A DNA stretch of 34,764 bases from an uncultured Lachnospiraceae bacterium (GCA_934402515.1 CAKRTZ010000023.1:1-34764), one strand, 5' to 3'; shown: positions 15,020-23,556, counted from the stretch's first letter. Numbers and translations are program-made. The notes: generated by a model not told the origin, from the sequence alone.

Positions 15020-17587
15020 ATGGACGAACATATTTTTGACAAGATCGAGGAAGTCGATCTGAAGAAAAAAATGGAGGATTCCTATATCGATTATGCCATG
15101 AGTGTAATCGCAGCCCGTGCTCTTCCTGATGTCCGGGATGGATTAAAACCGGTTCAGCGCCGTGTCCTTTATTCCATGATCGAATTAAACAACGGTCCTG
15201 ATAAGCCTCATCGTAAATGTGCGCGTATCGTCGGCGATACCATGGGTAAATATCATCCTCATGGAGACAGTTCCATTTATGGTGCTCTGGTCAATATGGC
15301 ACAGGAATGGTCTACCCGTTATCCTCTGGTAGACGGTCACGGAAACTTTGGTTCTGTGGACGGAGATGGTGCCGCTGCCATGCGATACACTGAGGCAAGA
15401 CTTTCCAAAATTTCCATGGAACTTCTGGCAGATATCAATAAAGATACGGTGGACTTTGCTCCCAACTTTGATGATACAGAGAAAGAGCCTACGGTTCTGC
15501 CCAGCCGTTATCCCAACCTTCTGGTAAACGGTACCAATGGTATTGCTGTTGGTATGGCAACCAATATTCCCCCTCACAATCTCCGTGAGGTGGTTCAGGC
15601 AGTTGTCAAAATGATTGACAACCGTGTGGAAGAGGACAGAGAAACCGATATTGAAGAGATCTTAAAGATTGTGAAGGCACCGGACTTCCCCACCGGCGGT
15701 ATCATTTTAGGTACCAGAGGAGCAGAGGAAGCTTATCGTACCGGTCGTGGTAAGGTAAAAGTTCGTGCGGTCACCAATATTGAAACCATGTCTAATGGAA
15801 AAAACCGTATTATTGTGACGGAACTTCCCTACATGGTAAATAAAGCAAATCTGATTTTAAAGATTGCAGAACTGGTAAAATTAAAGAAAATTGACGGTAT
15901 CACGGATTTAAGAGATGAATCTAACCGCGAAGGCATGCGGGTGGTCATTGAGCTCCGACGGGATGCCAATGCCAATGTAATTCTAAACCAGTTATATAAG
16001 CATACGGATATGCAGACCTCTTTCGGTATTATCAATCTGGCTTTGGTGGACAACCAGCCTAAGGTTATGAATCTGTTAGAGATGCTGGGTTATTATCTGA
16101 AGCATCAGGAGGATGTGGTAACCCGTCGTACCAAATATGATTTAAACAAAGCGGAAGAGCGTGACCATATTTTACAGGGCTTACTCATTGCGCTGGATAA
16201 TATCGATGAAGTGATTCAGATTATCCGTAGCAGTGCCAATACCAACGAAGCAAAAACCCGTTTGATGGAACGGTTTGGCTTAACGGATGTGCAGTCCCAG
16301 GCAATCGTGGATATGCGTCTCCGTGCTCTCACCGGTTTGGAAAGAGAAAAACTGGAGAACGAGCATAAAGAGTTGGTTGCCCGTATTGCTGAATTAAGAG
16401 CAATTCTTGCAGATGAGAAGCTTTTGTTAGGTGTTATTAAGAAAGAAATTTCTGAAATTGCAGATAAATACGGTGATGATCGTCGCAGTCAGATCGGTTA
16501 TGATATCTATGATATCAATATGGAAGATCTGATTCCTAATGAAAATACCATTATCGCCATGACCAGTCTGGGTTATATCAAACGTATGACTGTTGATAAT
16601 TTTAAATCCCAGAACCGTGGTGGTAAGGGAATCAAGGGGATGCAGACCATTGAGGAAGATTATATTGAAGATCTTCTCATGACCACCACCCACCATTACT
16701 TGATGTTCTTTACCAATTTTGGCCGTGTATACAGAATCAAGGCATATGAGATTCCGGAGGCGTCCCGTACCTCCAGAGGTACTGCCATTGTGAATATCCT
16801 GCAGTTGAATCCCGGGGAAAAGATTTCTGCCATGATTCCGGTAAAAGATTACGAGGAATCCAAGAATCTGTTCATGGTAACCAAGACCGGTATTGTAAAG
16901 AAAACCTCCATTATGGAGTATAGCAATGTGCGGAAAAATGGCCTGGCTGCCATCAATCTTAAAGAGGATGATGAATTAATTGAGGTAAAAACCACAGATG
17001 CGGATTCTGAGATTTTCCTGGTAACAAAACTGGGTATGTGTATCCGTTTCAAGGAAACCGATGTGCGTAATACCGGTCGTACTTCCATGGGTGTTATCGG
17101 TATGAACCTGGATGACGGAGATGAAATCATCGGTATGCAGACCAATAAACAGGGTGATTATTTGTTAATTGCTTCGGAATTAGGTCTGGGCAAGCGTACG
17201 GATATTAACGAATTTACCGTGCAGAAACGTGGCGGTAAGGGAGTAAAATGCTACAAGATTACCGATAAGACCGGTGATGTGGTAGGTGTAAAGGCTGTTC
17301 GGGAGGGTCAGGAAATTCTGATGATTACCAATGCCGGTATCCTGATTCAGATTCCGGTAGACCAGATCTCTATCCTGGGTCGTATCACCTCCGGCGTGAA
17401 ACTCATTGATCTGGAAAAAGGAATCAAGGTAGCGAAGATTGCCAAGGTTCGGGAAAAGGTTTCCAACGGTGAGCAGGAATTTGAGAATGTAGAGGATGCC
17501 ATGGAGGAAATTGAGGAGTCTGAAGCTTTTGCAGACGAGGATGGCAAGGAAGTCATGCTCCCAAAAGAGGATGAGTCGGAGGAGTAA
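15020..17587 (+). CDS. gyrA: DNA gyrase subunit A
   Basis: GyrA is the DNA-cleaving and wrapping subunit. ATG at 15020 is chosen because GGAG lies 6 nt before it; an ATG at 15008 and TTG at 14987 are in frame but lack good ribosome sites. The 855-residue protein has DYAMSVIAARALPDVRDGLKPVQRR and the active-site Tyr at residue 123 (AMRYTEARLSK). The C-terminal beta-pinwheel has the GyrA box QKRGGKG near residue 735, which marks gyrase rather than ParC. The tail is strongly acidic. In the quinolone-resistance region the protein reads HPHGDSSIYG: Ser84 matches E. coli Ser83, and Gly88 stands where E. coli has Asp87. Confidence 0.98.
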   Translation: MDEHIFDKIEEVDLKKKMEDSYIDYAMSVIAARALPDVRDGLKPVQRRVLYSMIELNNGPDKPHRKCARIVGDTMGKYHPHGDSSIYGALVNMAQEWSTRYPLVDGHGNFGSVDGDGAAAMRYTEARLSKISMELLADINKDTVDFAPNFDDTEKEPTVLPSRYPNLLVNGTNGIAVGMATNIPPHNLREVVQAVVKMIDNRVEEDRETDIEEILKIVKAPDFPTGGIILGTRGAEEAYRTGRGKVKVRAVTNIETMSNGKNRIIVTELPYMVNKANLILKIAELVKLKKIDGITDLRDESNREGMRVVIELRRDANANVILNQLYKHTDMQTSFGIINLALVDNQPKVMNLLEMLGYYLKHQEDVVTRRTKYDLNKAEERDHILQGLLIALDNIDEVIQIIRSSANTNEAKTRLMERFGLTDVQSQAIVDMRLRALTGLEREKLENEHKELVARIAELRAILADEKLLLGVIKKEISEIADKYGDDRRSQIGYDIYDINMEDLIPNENTIIAMTSLGYIKRMTVDNFKSQNRGGKGIKGMQTIEEDYIEDLLMTTTHHYLMFFTNFGRVYRIKAYEIPEASRTSRGTAIVNILQLNPGEKISAMIPVKDYEESKNLFMVTKTGIVKKTSIMEYSNVRKNGLAAINLKEDDELIEVKTTDADSEIFLVTKLGMCIRFKETDVRNTGRTSMGVIGMNLDDGDEIIGMQTNKQGDYLLIASELGLGKRTDINEFTVQKRGGKGVKCYKITDKTGDVVGVKAVREGQEILMITNAGILIQIPVDQISILGRITSGVKLIDLEKGIKVAKIAKVREKVSNGEQEFENVEDAMEEIEESEAFADEDGKEVMLPKEDESEE

Positions 17588-17633
17588 TTTTATAAAGATT
17601 TTATAAGAATATTTAGAATGGTTTATGTTCAGA

Positions 17634-17675
17634 AAAAAAAACTGTGCTATAATTTTTTATAGTACAGTTTTTTTT
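17634..17675 (+). terminator. intrinsic terminator after gyrA
   Basis: An 11-bp stem (17642-17652 with 17657-17667, one G-U pair) has a 4-nt T loop. It is flanked by eight A and eight T, so the stem can extend further and works as a classic U-tract terminator. The T-tract ends at the GAGG ribosome site (17676-17679) of the next gene. Confidence 0.9.
17645..17653 (+). promoter_or_regulatory. candidate extended -10 promoter inside the gyrA terminator stem
   Basis: TGCTATAAT at 17645-17653 is a perfect extended -10 (TGn plus TATAAT) within the 5' arm of the terminator hairpin. Transcription would start near 17660, after the arm, so the RNA could not form the hairpin and would run into the kinase gene with a ~30-nt leader. 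No good -35 is seen (ATGTTC at 17 bp), as allowed for extended -10 promoters. The palindromic stem may create the match by chance. Confidence 0.45.
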
Positions 17676-17690
17676 GAGGTTATTAGAACG

Positions 17691-19178
17691 ATGAAATTTA
17701 AGACCAGAATTTTTATTACCTTTTTTTCTATTATTATTTTACCTCTTACTCTGACTTTTATCTCTTATATTGCCATCAGTGTCCGGGTTATGAATGTGGA
17801 ACATGGTTATGGATTGTCAGACATGGATTATAATAATATGGTCAGTGATTCTGTTGAAAATTATGAGCAGGTTACAAATGATATTTATCAGGAAATTTTA
17901 CTGCAGATCAATGAAGGAGAAGCCCGTCTTGACGATATCCACTATTATGAGAAGCTGACACAGGAATTAAAGGGTGATAATTCTTATCTGATTGTAAGAA
18001 AAGGAAACGATTTATTTTATACCAGTGATCAAACCGATGCCAGCAAAATGTTTCATATGCTTCCCTCTTATGGATCTACAGATCAGGGCGAGGATGCGGG
18101 ATTTTATTATAACGGAAACCGTAACCTGGTGAAACAGATCGACTTTACTTTCAGTGACGGAAGTGAAGGAAGTATTTTTGTTGTCACGAAGATCGTTGGT
18201 ATTATTTCAAAGAAGCTTTTATTGGATATGGCCATTGCCATCGTGGTCATCATGGTGTTTACCAGTCTGATGCTGACCCAGTGGATGCAAAAGGGAGTTT
18301 TTACCCCGGTCAATGAACTGAATATTGCCATGCAGCAGATTGCGGATGGAAATCTGGACTATCAGCTTCCGGTTTCAGAGAATTGTGATAACGAGATTTC
18401 AGAGATTTATAAAAACTATGAGGACATGCGCCTGCGGCTAAAGGAATCTACAGAAGAAAAAATTGAGCAGGAAAAACAGAATAAAGAGTTAATCAGTAAT
18501 ATTTCCCATGATTTAAAGACACCTATTACAGCTATCAAGGGCTATGTGGAAGGTATTATTGATGGGGTGGCAGACACACCGGAAAAACAGGAAAAGTACA
18601 TCCGTACCATTTATAATAAAGCCAATGATATGGACAAGCTGATTAATGAGCTGACCACCTATTCCAAATTTGATAACAACCGTATCCCCTATAATTTTCA
18701 TAAGTTGAATGTGGCAGATTACTTCCGGGACTGCGTGGAGGAAGTGGGGCTGGATTTGGAATCCAAAAATATTACTTTAAATTATTCCAATATCGTTGAC
18801 CCGGATACCATGGTAATTGCTGACCCGGAGCAGATGAAACGGGTGATTAACAATATTATTGGAAACAGTGTGAAATATATGGACAAGACCAAGGAAAAGG
18901 GTGTCATTGACATCCGTATTCTGGATCAGGTGGATTCCATCCAGGTGGAGATTGAGGATAACGGAAAGGGAATTGCCCAAAAGGATTTGGGAAACATTTT
19001 TGAACGGTTTTACCGGACAGATTCTTCCCGGAATTCTTCCACCGGAGGAAGTGGTATTGGACTTTCCATTGTAAAGAAAATTATTGAGGACCATGGTGGA
19101 TATATCTGGGCGACCAGTAAAGAGGGCGAAGGAACCTGTATGCACTTTGTACTTAGAAAATATAAAGAAATGGCGTAA
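17691..19178 (+). CDS. membrane sensor histidine kinase (HAMP, HisKA, HATPase)
   Basis: A 495-residue two-component sensor. Membrane segment 1 is residues 6-30 and an extracellular sensor of about 145 residues follows. Segment 2 is near 176-198, followed by a HAMP linker (ELNIAMQQIADGNLDYQLPV). In HisKA the phosphorylated His is near 273 (NISHDLKTPITAIKGY). The HATPase has the N box NNIIGNSVKYM, DNGKGI, ERFYRTDSS and GGSGIGLSIVKKI. ATG at 17691 follows GAGG by 11 nt; an earlier in-frame start at 17625 would lie across the terminator and is unlikely. The partner regulator is directly downstream. The signal is unknown; the kinase type resembles the VanS/PhoR-like group. Confidence 0.93.
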   Translation: MKFKTRIFITFFSIIILPLTLTFISYIAISVRVMNVEHGYGLSDMDYNNMVSDSVENYEQVTNDIYQEILLQINEGEARLDDIHYYEKLTQELKGDNSYLIVRKGNDLFYTSDQTDASKMFHMLPSYGSTDQGEDAGFYYNGNRNLVKQIDFTFSDGSEGSIFVVTKIVGIISKKLLLDMAIAIVVIMVFTSLMLTQWMQKGVFTPVNELNIAMQQIADGNLDYQLPVSENCDNEISEIYKNYEDMRLRLKESTEEKIEQEKQNKELISNISHDLKTPITAIKGYVEGIIDGVADTPEKQEKYIRTIYNKANDMDKLINELTTYSKFDNNRIPYNFHKLNVADYFRDCVEEVGLDLESKNITLNYSNIVDPDTMVIADPEQMKRVINNIIGNSVKYMDKTKEKGVIDIRILDQVDSIQVEIEDNGKGIAQKDLGNIFERFYRTDSSRNSSTGGSGIGLSIVKKIIEDHGGYIWATSKEGEGTCMHFVLRKYKEMA

Positions 19179-19216
19179 GCACAAACTTGATATGCTCTGA
19201 AAGAATGGAGGTTATT

Positions 19217-19906
19217 ATGAGTAAGATTTTAATTATTGAAGACGAAGAAGCGATTGCTGATCTGGAAAAAGATTATTTAGAATTAAGCGGATTTGAAGTA
19301 GAAATCCAGAATAACGGCGATGTAGGTCTGCAGGAGGCACTTTCCAAGGATTTCGATCTTATCATTCTGGATTTAATGCTGCCGGGCATGGATGGATTTG
19401 AAGTATGTAAACGAATCCGTGATGAAAAAAATGTGCCGATTCTCATGGTTTCTGCGAAAAAGGATGATATTGATAAAATTCGTGGCTTAGGAATGGGTGC
19501 CGATGATTATATGACCAAACCCTTCAGCCCCAGTGAACTGGTGGCACGGGTAAAAGCGCACATGGCGCGTTATGACAGACTGGTAGGCAGCAGCCCCAAG
19601 AGCAATGATATTGTGGAAATCCGTGGTCTGCGGATTGATAAAACTGCCCGGAGAGTTTATGTGGATGGAGAGGAAAAGAACTTCACCAACAAGGAATTTG
19701 ATTTACTTACCTTCCTGGCGGAGAATCCCAACCACGTTTTCACCAAAGAAGAATTGTTCCGAAAAATCTGGGGAATGGAATCCATCGGTGATATTGCAAC
19801 CGTGACTGTCCATATCAAGAAAATCCGTGAAAAGATCGAGTATGATTCCGCAAAACCTCAGTATATTGAAACCATCTGGGGTGTGGGATATCGGTTTAAG
19901 GTGTAA
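19217..19906 (+). CDS. OmpR/PhoB-family response regulator
   Basis: A 229-residue regulator. The receiver domain is residues 1-120, with EDEE at 9-12, phospho-acceptor Asp52 (ILDLMLPGMDG), a Ser/Ala switch position (LMVSAKKDD) and Lys in MTKPFSPSEL. The C-terminal winged helix has NKEFDLLTFLAENPNHVFTKE and ends VTVHIKKIREKIE, IETIWGVGYRFKV. ATG at 19217 is preceded by GGAGG at 5 nt; the earlier TTG at 19187 lacks support. It follows the kinase by 38 bp and is surely its cognate partner. Confidence 0.95.
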   Translation: MSKILIIEDEEAIADLEKDYLELSGFEVEIQNNGDVGLQEALSKDFDLIILDLMLPGMDGFEVCKRIRDEKNVPILMVSAKKDDIDKIRGLGMGADDYMTKPFSPSELVARVKAHMARYDRLVGSSPKSNDIVEIRGLRIDKTARRVYVDGEEKNFTNKEFDLLTFLAENPNHVFTKEELFRKIWGMESIGDIATVTVHIKKIREKIEYDSAKPQYIETIWGVGYRFKV

Positions 19907-19912
19907 AATAAC

Positions 19913-19950
19913 AGGGACAAGGTTTTTAAACCTTGTCCCTTACATTATTT
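19913..19950. terminator. bidirectional terminator between convergent genes
   Basis: A 12-13 bp perfect stem (19913-19925 with 19928-19940, AGGGACAAGG core) lies between the rightward regulator and the leftward flavoprotein-rubredoxin gene. On the plus strand the T-rich tail is broken but ends TTATTTTT. On the minus strand the tail is GTTATTTTA. It probably serves both genes. Confidence 0.85.
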
Positions 19951-20571
19951 TTAGGATTCATAAATAGGTTCAAAATCATCAGCACCATGTCCACAGAGAG
20001 GACAGGTAAATTCTGCAGGCAGGTCACTTCCTTCATAAATATAATCACAAATTTTGCAGCGCCAACCCACAATTTTTTTATCTTCCAGTTTCTTTTCCGG
20101 CTTGGGTTTCACATGATTCTGATAATCAGCGTAAGTCAGTGGAGCATTGTCATTTAAAAGTTTTGCATCCACAACCTCAGCGATAAAAAGAGTGTGGGTT
20201 CCCAGGTCATGCTGCTCCACAACCTTTCCACTTAAAATAGAACAACTATGCCAACCAATATAGGGCACGCCGTTACAGTCTGTTGGAGTAATAAGATTTT
20301 CAAATTTATTTACATTGCGTCCTGACTGGAAACCAAAATGTTTAATGGTTTCAAAGGAACAATTCTGGTCCAGCAGACTCAAGGTAAATATACCGCTCTG
20401 CTTTAACAATTCACAGGTATAATTTTGATTCAAAACAGAAATGGCAATCCGGACAGGGTCATTTGCCACCTGCATACAGGTGTTGATAATGCAGCCGTTT
20501 ACTTTATCCTCTGCTTTTGTCGTGAGAATAAAAACGCCATAACTTAAATTATAAAGTGCTTTCTTGTCCAT
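19951..20571 (-). CDS. hrb: flavin reductase-like protein fused to rubredoxin (high-molecular-weight rubredoxin)
   Basis: A 206-residue fusion. Residues 1-155 are an FMN-binding flavin reductase-like domain (LSYGVFILTTKAEDKVNGCI, HSCSILSGKVVEQHDLGTHTLF). Residues about 165-206 are a rubredoxin with both metal knuckles, CKICDYIYEG and CPLCGHGADDFEP. This architecture is that of Hrb of Moorella, which passes electrons from NADH to the flavodiiron protein FprA to reduce NO or oxygen. AAAGGA lies 6 nt before the ATG. It has its own promoter and stands alone; no flavodiiron partner is in the window. A role in oxidative or nitrosative defence is inferred from the family. Confidence 0.88.
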   Translation of the reverse strand: MDKKALYNLSYGVFILTTKAEDKVNGCIINTCMQVANDPVRIAISVLNQNYTCELLKQSGIFTLSLLDQNCSFETIKHFGFQSGRNVNKFENLITPTDCNGVPYIGWHSCSILSGKVVEQHDLGTHTLFIAEVVDAKLLNDNAPLTYADYQNHVKPKPEKKLEDKKIVGWRCKICDYIYEGSDLPAEFTCPLCGHGADDFEPIYES

Positions 20572-20683
20572 TTGTTTCCTTTCCGCGTTATATACGCTTT
20601 TAAAGAATTATGTATTCTAAGTATGTACCTTTATAAACAAAATAATTATAAGATAAATAATATTAGTAATTATTATTGATATA

Positions 20684-20712
20684 ATAGTAAACCTTATTTA
20701 TCAGTCTGTCAA
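20684..20712 (-). promoter_or_regulatory. promoter of the flavoprotein-rubredoxin gene
   Basis: On the minus strand a perfect TTGACA (20712-20707) is followed after 17 bp by TACTAT (20689-20684). The leader is about 105 nt and extremely AT-rich. It is arranged back to back with the plus-strand promoter at 20718-20746. Confidence 0.7.
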
Positions 20713-20717
20713 CAAAT

Positions 20718-20746
20718 TTGATGTATGTTACAATATTTTATATATT
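20718..20746 (+). promoter_or_regulatory. candidate promoter of the decayed sugar kinase
   Basis: TTGATG (20718-20723) and TATATT (20741-20746) are 17 bp apart. It diverges from the rubredoxin promoter with only 5 bp between the two -35 boxes. The gene it served is now a remnant. The region is AT-rich, so a chance match is possible. Confidence 0.45.
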
Positions 20747-20770
20747 TAAATAGCAGATCTGTTAGTATGA

Positions 20771-21318
20771 TATGTAGTGTTGGATGCCATTTTCGGAAAA
20801 ACAGAAAAAGAGTATACCATAGCAAATGACAGCTTTTTATCTTCTGCCCAGGAATGGGAAAAGCTGCAGAATCCTGAAAAAATCAGGACAAAGATATTGC
20901 ATTTGTTAGATACCATCATAGAAGAATTTCCAGAGATCGGCGTAATCGGTCTTACCGGGCAGATGCACGGCATTGTTTATCTTAATCAGAAGGGCGAATG
21001 TGTCAGCCTGCTTTATACCTGGCAGGATGGTAGAGGAAATCTTTCCCTGTGTGTCTGGCTATCGGAGACAATCAGGCAAGTTTTCTCGGTTCCATCCATT
21101 GTGCGAAGGATGAAATCCTTGTAAATTTTTTCCAAAACTGTGCCAGTGCTATGGGTGTGGATGGATTTGACCCCTATTCTTTTATGAAAAAGATGTTGGG
21201 AGTAGAAGAATTATATAACCACAAAACACTGGAAGAACGCGCAAAAAAGTTTAATGGAGAACTCAATCTGGATGGCGAATTTCAGTGGGGAGAATCCGTA
21301 GGAAGAGAGGTTTGGTAG
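20771..21318 (+). pseudogene. remnant of FGGY-family carbohydrate kinase (sedoheptulokinase/xylulokinase-like)
   Basis: Three lesions are visible. The N-terminal nucleotide-binding start is absent: a stop at 20768-20770 precedes YVVLDAIFGK. Then 20777-21045 encodes a clear FGGY N-domain segment (GVIGLTGQMHGIVYLNQ, YTWQDGRGN). Near 21045 the sequence jumps in a different frame to VCLAIGDNQASFLGS, which belongs well over a hundred residues further on in such kinases. A second in-frame loss follows at ILVN-FFQNCASAMG, where the ATP-binding GTGS motif should be. The end after GREVW also lacks the usual C-terminus. The family call is firm; the exact sugar is a guess based on the MHGIVYL and TWQDGR segments. 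Confidence 0.82.
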
Positions 21319-21328
21319 TTGGGAATAC

Positions 21329-22660
21329 TTAGTTTTCAAGAATCTTCTTCCCCTTCCAGAACCAATACCCATATCCAATGAAATCCGCCAGAAACCATCC
21401 AATAGGAATCGCAATCCAGATGCCCACTTCTCCCACAGGGCCTGCCAGCGCATAAGCGAGGACAACACGGGTTCCCAGAGAAAAGATGGTCAAAATCAAA
21501 GACATACCGGGACGCTCTACGGCGCGGTACAGTCCATAGAGCAGGAAAAGACAGCCAATGCCAATGTAAAAAGTACCCTCAACCCTCAGATACCGCACGC
21601 CGCAGGCGATGACATCCGTTTCCTGAGCTTTAATGAAAATCCGCATCAAGGGACTGGCAAAAGTAAAAACAAGAGCGGAAATTACCAGAGAAAATCCGGC
21701 GCTTAATGCCGTTGCTTTTTTGATGCCCTGTTTGATACGGGAAGTTTCACCGGCGCCATAATTTTGTGCGATAAAAGTAGAAAAAGCGTTGCCAAAATCC
21801 TGTACCGGGAGATAGGCAAAGGTATCAATTTTTACTGCCGCTGCAAAGGCTGCCATCGTCACAGCACCAAAGCTGTCCACCAGGCGTTGTACCAGAAGAA
21901 TTCCGAAATTCATGGCAGACTGCTGGGCGCAGGTGAGAATCGACAAGTCAAAAATTTCCTTTAAAATCTCTTTATTCCAATGAAAATGCCGTTTTTCCGG
22001 CAAAAGTTCCTTACAACGAAAAATAACGAAAAGTAACAAACCAACGCCGGAAACATACTGGGCAATGATGGTTGCAAATGCTGCTCCAGCAATGCCCCAG
22101 TGGAATACCAGAACGAAAAATAAATCCAGCCCGATGTTCAGCAGGGTGGAAATACCGAGAAACCACAGAGGAGTTACGGAATTTCCTATTGCCCGCAGAA
22201 GGCAGGAAAGAAAATTGTAGAGGAAAGTGGCAAATAGTCCGGCAAAAATAATCACCAGGTATTCCCGCATGGAGGCATAAAGCTGGGTGGGAATCTGAAG
22301 AAAATGAAGAATGGGGTCAATAAAGACATAGACCGCCGCATTTAATACCAGTGTCACTGTAAAAATCAAACCGAAAGCATGGACGATGGCACTTTTCAGT
22401 GAATCGTTATCATTTTTGCCCAGATAAATAGAAAATAAAGCGCCGGCACCCATGGCGAGTCCGAGAAATATGGAAGTCAGAAAAGTCATCAGCGTATAAG
22501 CGGAGCCAACGGCAGCCAGGGCATCTTTTCCCAGCGCCTGCCCCACAATCAGTGTGTCGGCAATATTATAGAATTGCTGAAAAAGATTTCCAGCCATCAT
22601 GGGAAGGACAAAAAGAATTAAACCCTTTGTTATGTTGCCTTTTGTCAAATCACGATACAT
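21329..22660 (-). CDS. MATE-family multidrug/organic cation efflux transporter
   Basis: A 443-residue membrane protein with twelve predicted helices in two similar halves, the MATE (MatE-MatE) fold. These transporters export drugs or metabolites using Na+ or H+ gradients. The start is typical: LTKGNITKGLILFVLPMMAGNLFQQFYNIADTLIVG, split by the family's Gly/Asn/Asp-rich loop, then ALAAVGS and LGLAMGAGALFSIYLG. The second half begins near FDLSILTCAQQSAMNFGILLVQRLVDSFG. AGGTGAT lies a few bases before ATG. It is intact, although both neighbours are decayed. The substrate cannot be told from sequence. Confidence 0.95.
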   Translation of the reverse strand: MYRDLTKGNITKGLILFVLPMMAGNLFQQFYNIADTLIVGQALGKDALAAVGSAYTLMTFLTSIFLGLAMGAGALFSIYLGKNDNDSLKSAIVHAFGLIFTVTLVLNAAVYVFIDPILHFLQIPTQLYASMREYLVIIFAGLFATFLYNFLSCLLRAIGNSVTPLWFLGISTLLNIGLDLFFVLVFHWGIAGAAFATIIAQYVSGVGLLLFVIFRCKELLPEKRHFHWNKEILKEIFDLSILTCAQQSAMNFGILLVQRLVDSFGAVTMAAFAAAVKIDTFAYLPVQDFGNAFSTFIAQNYGAGETSRIKQGIKKATALSAGFSLVISALVFTFASPLMRIFIKAQETDVIACGVRYLRVEGTFYIGIGCLFLLYGLYRAVERPGMSLILTIFSLGTRVVLAYALAGPVGEVGIWIAIPIGWFLADFIGYGYWFWKGKKILEN

Positions 22661-22692
22661 GTCATCACCTGTGTTTCTTTTGTCTGATGACT

Positions 22693-22721
22693 ATTATAAG
22701 GACAGAGCGGTTAGAAAGCAA
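22693..22721 (-). promoter_or_regulatory. candidate promoter of the MATE gene
   Basis: On the minus strand a perfect TATAAT (22698-22693) has a weak -35, TTGCTT, 17 bp upstream (22721-22716). The start would be near 22686, giving a leader of about 26 nt with the ribosome site AGGTGAT. Confidence 0.5.
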
Positions 22722-22749
22722 CATAGTTGGCGAGTGTGTGGAGATTACA

Positions 22750-23390
22750 TCATTCTACTCCATATTTCTTTTTCATGTTTTCTCTTTCTATAGATATTCC
22801 TTCTGTTTTTCCATCCTCCAACCCATGTTCATATTCAGCTTTCCGCAGTTTCTTTTCTTCTTTTTCCTTGTCATATTCAAAAATGCTCACCTTAAATACC
22901 TCCGCACGATTACGCTGTAGGAATTCTGCCAGAATCCCTTCCTGTATACATTCTGTTATCGCCCGTTCTACGGCATGATTCAAATCCATCTGTGTCGCAT
23001 CTTTTCTTACTCTGTCCACATACTGGGCATATTCCCCCAGAATATGACAATTTTCCAATAATTCCTTATTGTGACCGGCATTGATATTCAGCATCGTCAC
23101 TTTTAATTCCAGGTCTGGCTCGTCCGTCTCGTTTTCATACTAGGTGGACTGATGCTCATAGAGATATAAACCTGTCTCCAGCACAAATGCTAAATCATTT
23201 TTCATTCCCATATATACAGCATTTTCCATAGTAACAATCGTTAATTTTTCCGGGTCTTTGTAATTTTTTCCGGCTATGGCATTATAGAGGGATAACAAAT
23301 TTTCCTTGTCCGAAAATATCCATCGGAAAATGGTATCCTTGTAGGCTCTGTTTGCGGAAAGTTCCAGGCAGGAGCGATAGCAGGATGCCC
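22750..23390 (-). pseudogene. Rpn-family (PD-(D/E)XK recombination-promoting nuclease/putative transposase) pseudogene
   Basis: Two open segments lie in the same frame, separated by a TAG at 23140-23142. The N-terminal piece (ANRAYKDTIFRWIFSDK, then NAVYMGMKNDLAFVLETGLY, LYEHQST) is the nuclease core of Rpn/YhgA-like proteins. After the stop the frame goes on at once with YENETDEPDLELKVTMLNIN, which belongs much later in the family, then the AVERAITECIQEGILAEFL helix and a charged C-terminus. So an internal stretch (FNPNMPLR and the central region) was deleted and a stop arose at the scar. No start codon is left: the 5' end near 23390 abuts the HxlR remnant. Confidence 0.85.
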
Positions 23391-23396
23391 GCATAG

Positions 23397-23504
23397 GTGC
23401 CACCCAGGGTGGAATATACCCTGACCCCTTTAGGCTACAGCCTGAAACCCATCCTGGACGCCATGTGAACATGGGGCAAGGAATACCAGGCATCCTTTAA
23501 ATGA
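23397..23504 (+). pseudogene. C-terminal remnant of HxlR-family transcriptional regulator
   Basis: Translated from 23397 the frame reads VPPRVEYTLTPLGYSLKPIL, then DAM, a TGA, and TWGKEYQASFK before a final TGA. This is the wing and last helix of HxlR-type winged-helix repressors (usually VPPRVEYSLT...SLxPILDAMxxWGxEY). The internal TGA at 23466-23468 replaces the usual Trp codon TGG. Nothing of the N-terminal helix-turn-helix remains; the break at about 23396 is shared with the Rpn remnant. Confidence 0.8.
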
Positions 23505-23519
23505 GTGGAATGTTTACTT

Positions 23520-23556
23520 CACTTTCAAAAAATGAAAAATTTCAAAGTTTTGAAAG
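23520..23556 (+). repeat. 37-bp palindrome-rich repeat, copy A
   Basis: The first of two nearly identical 37-bp elements before the DUF4143 ATPase. The outer arms CTTTCAAAA and TTTTGAAAG are inverted copies. Inside are two smaller dyads of the form TTTCA-N5/6-TGAAA. It differs from copy B by one base (C at position 24 instead of T). A possible -10 (TATACT, 23569-23574) lies between the two copies. Confidence 0.93.

Noticed and set aside
13064..17587. The two topoisomerase genes as parE/parC
   Set aside because: The location after recF at the origin and a GyrA box (QKRGGKG) in the C-terminal pinwheel identify gyrase.
20637..20651. PerR-like box in the rubredoxin leader
   Set aside because: It matches 12 of 15 positions, but the whole region is almost pure A/T so such a match is expected by chance, and it lies downstream of the predicted start.
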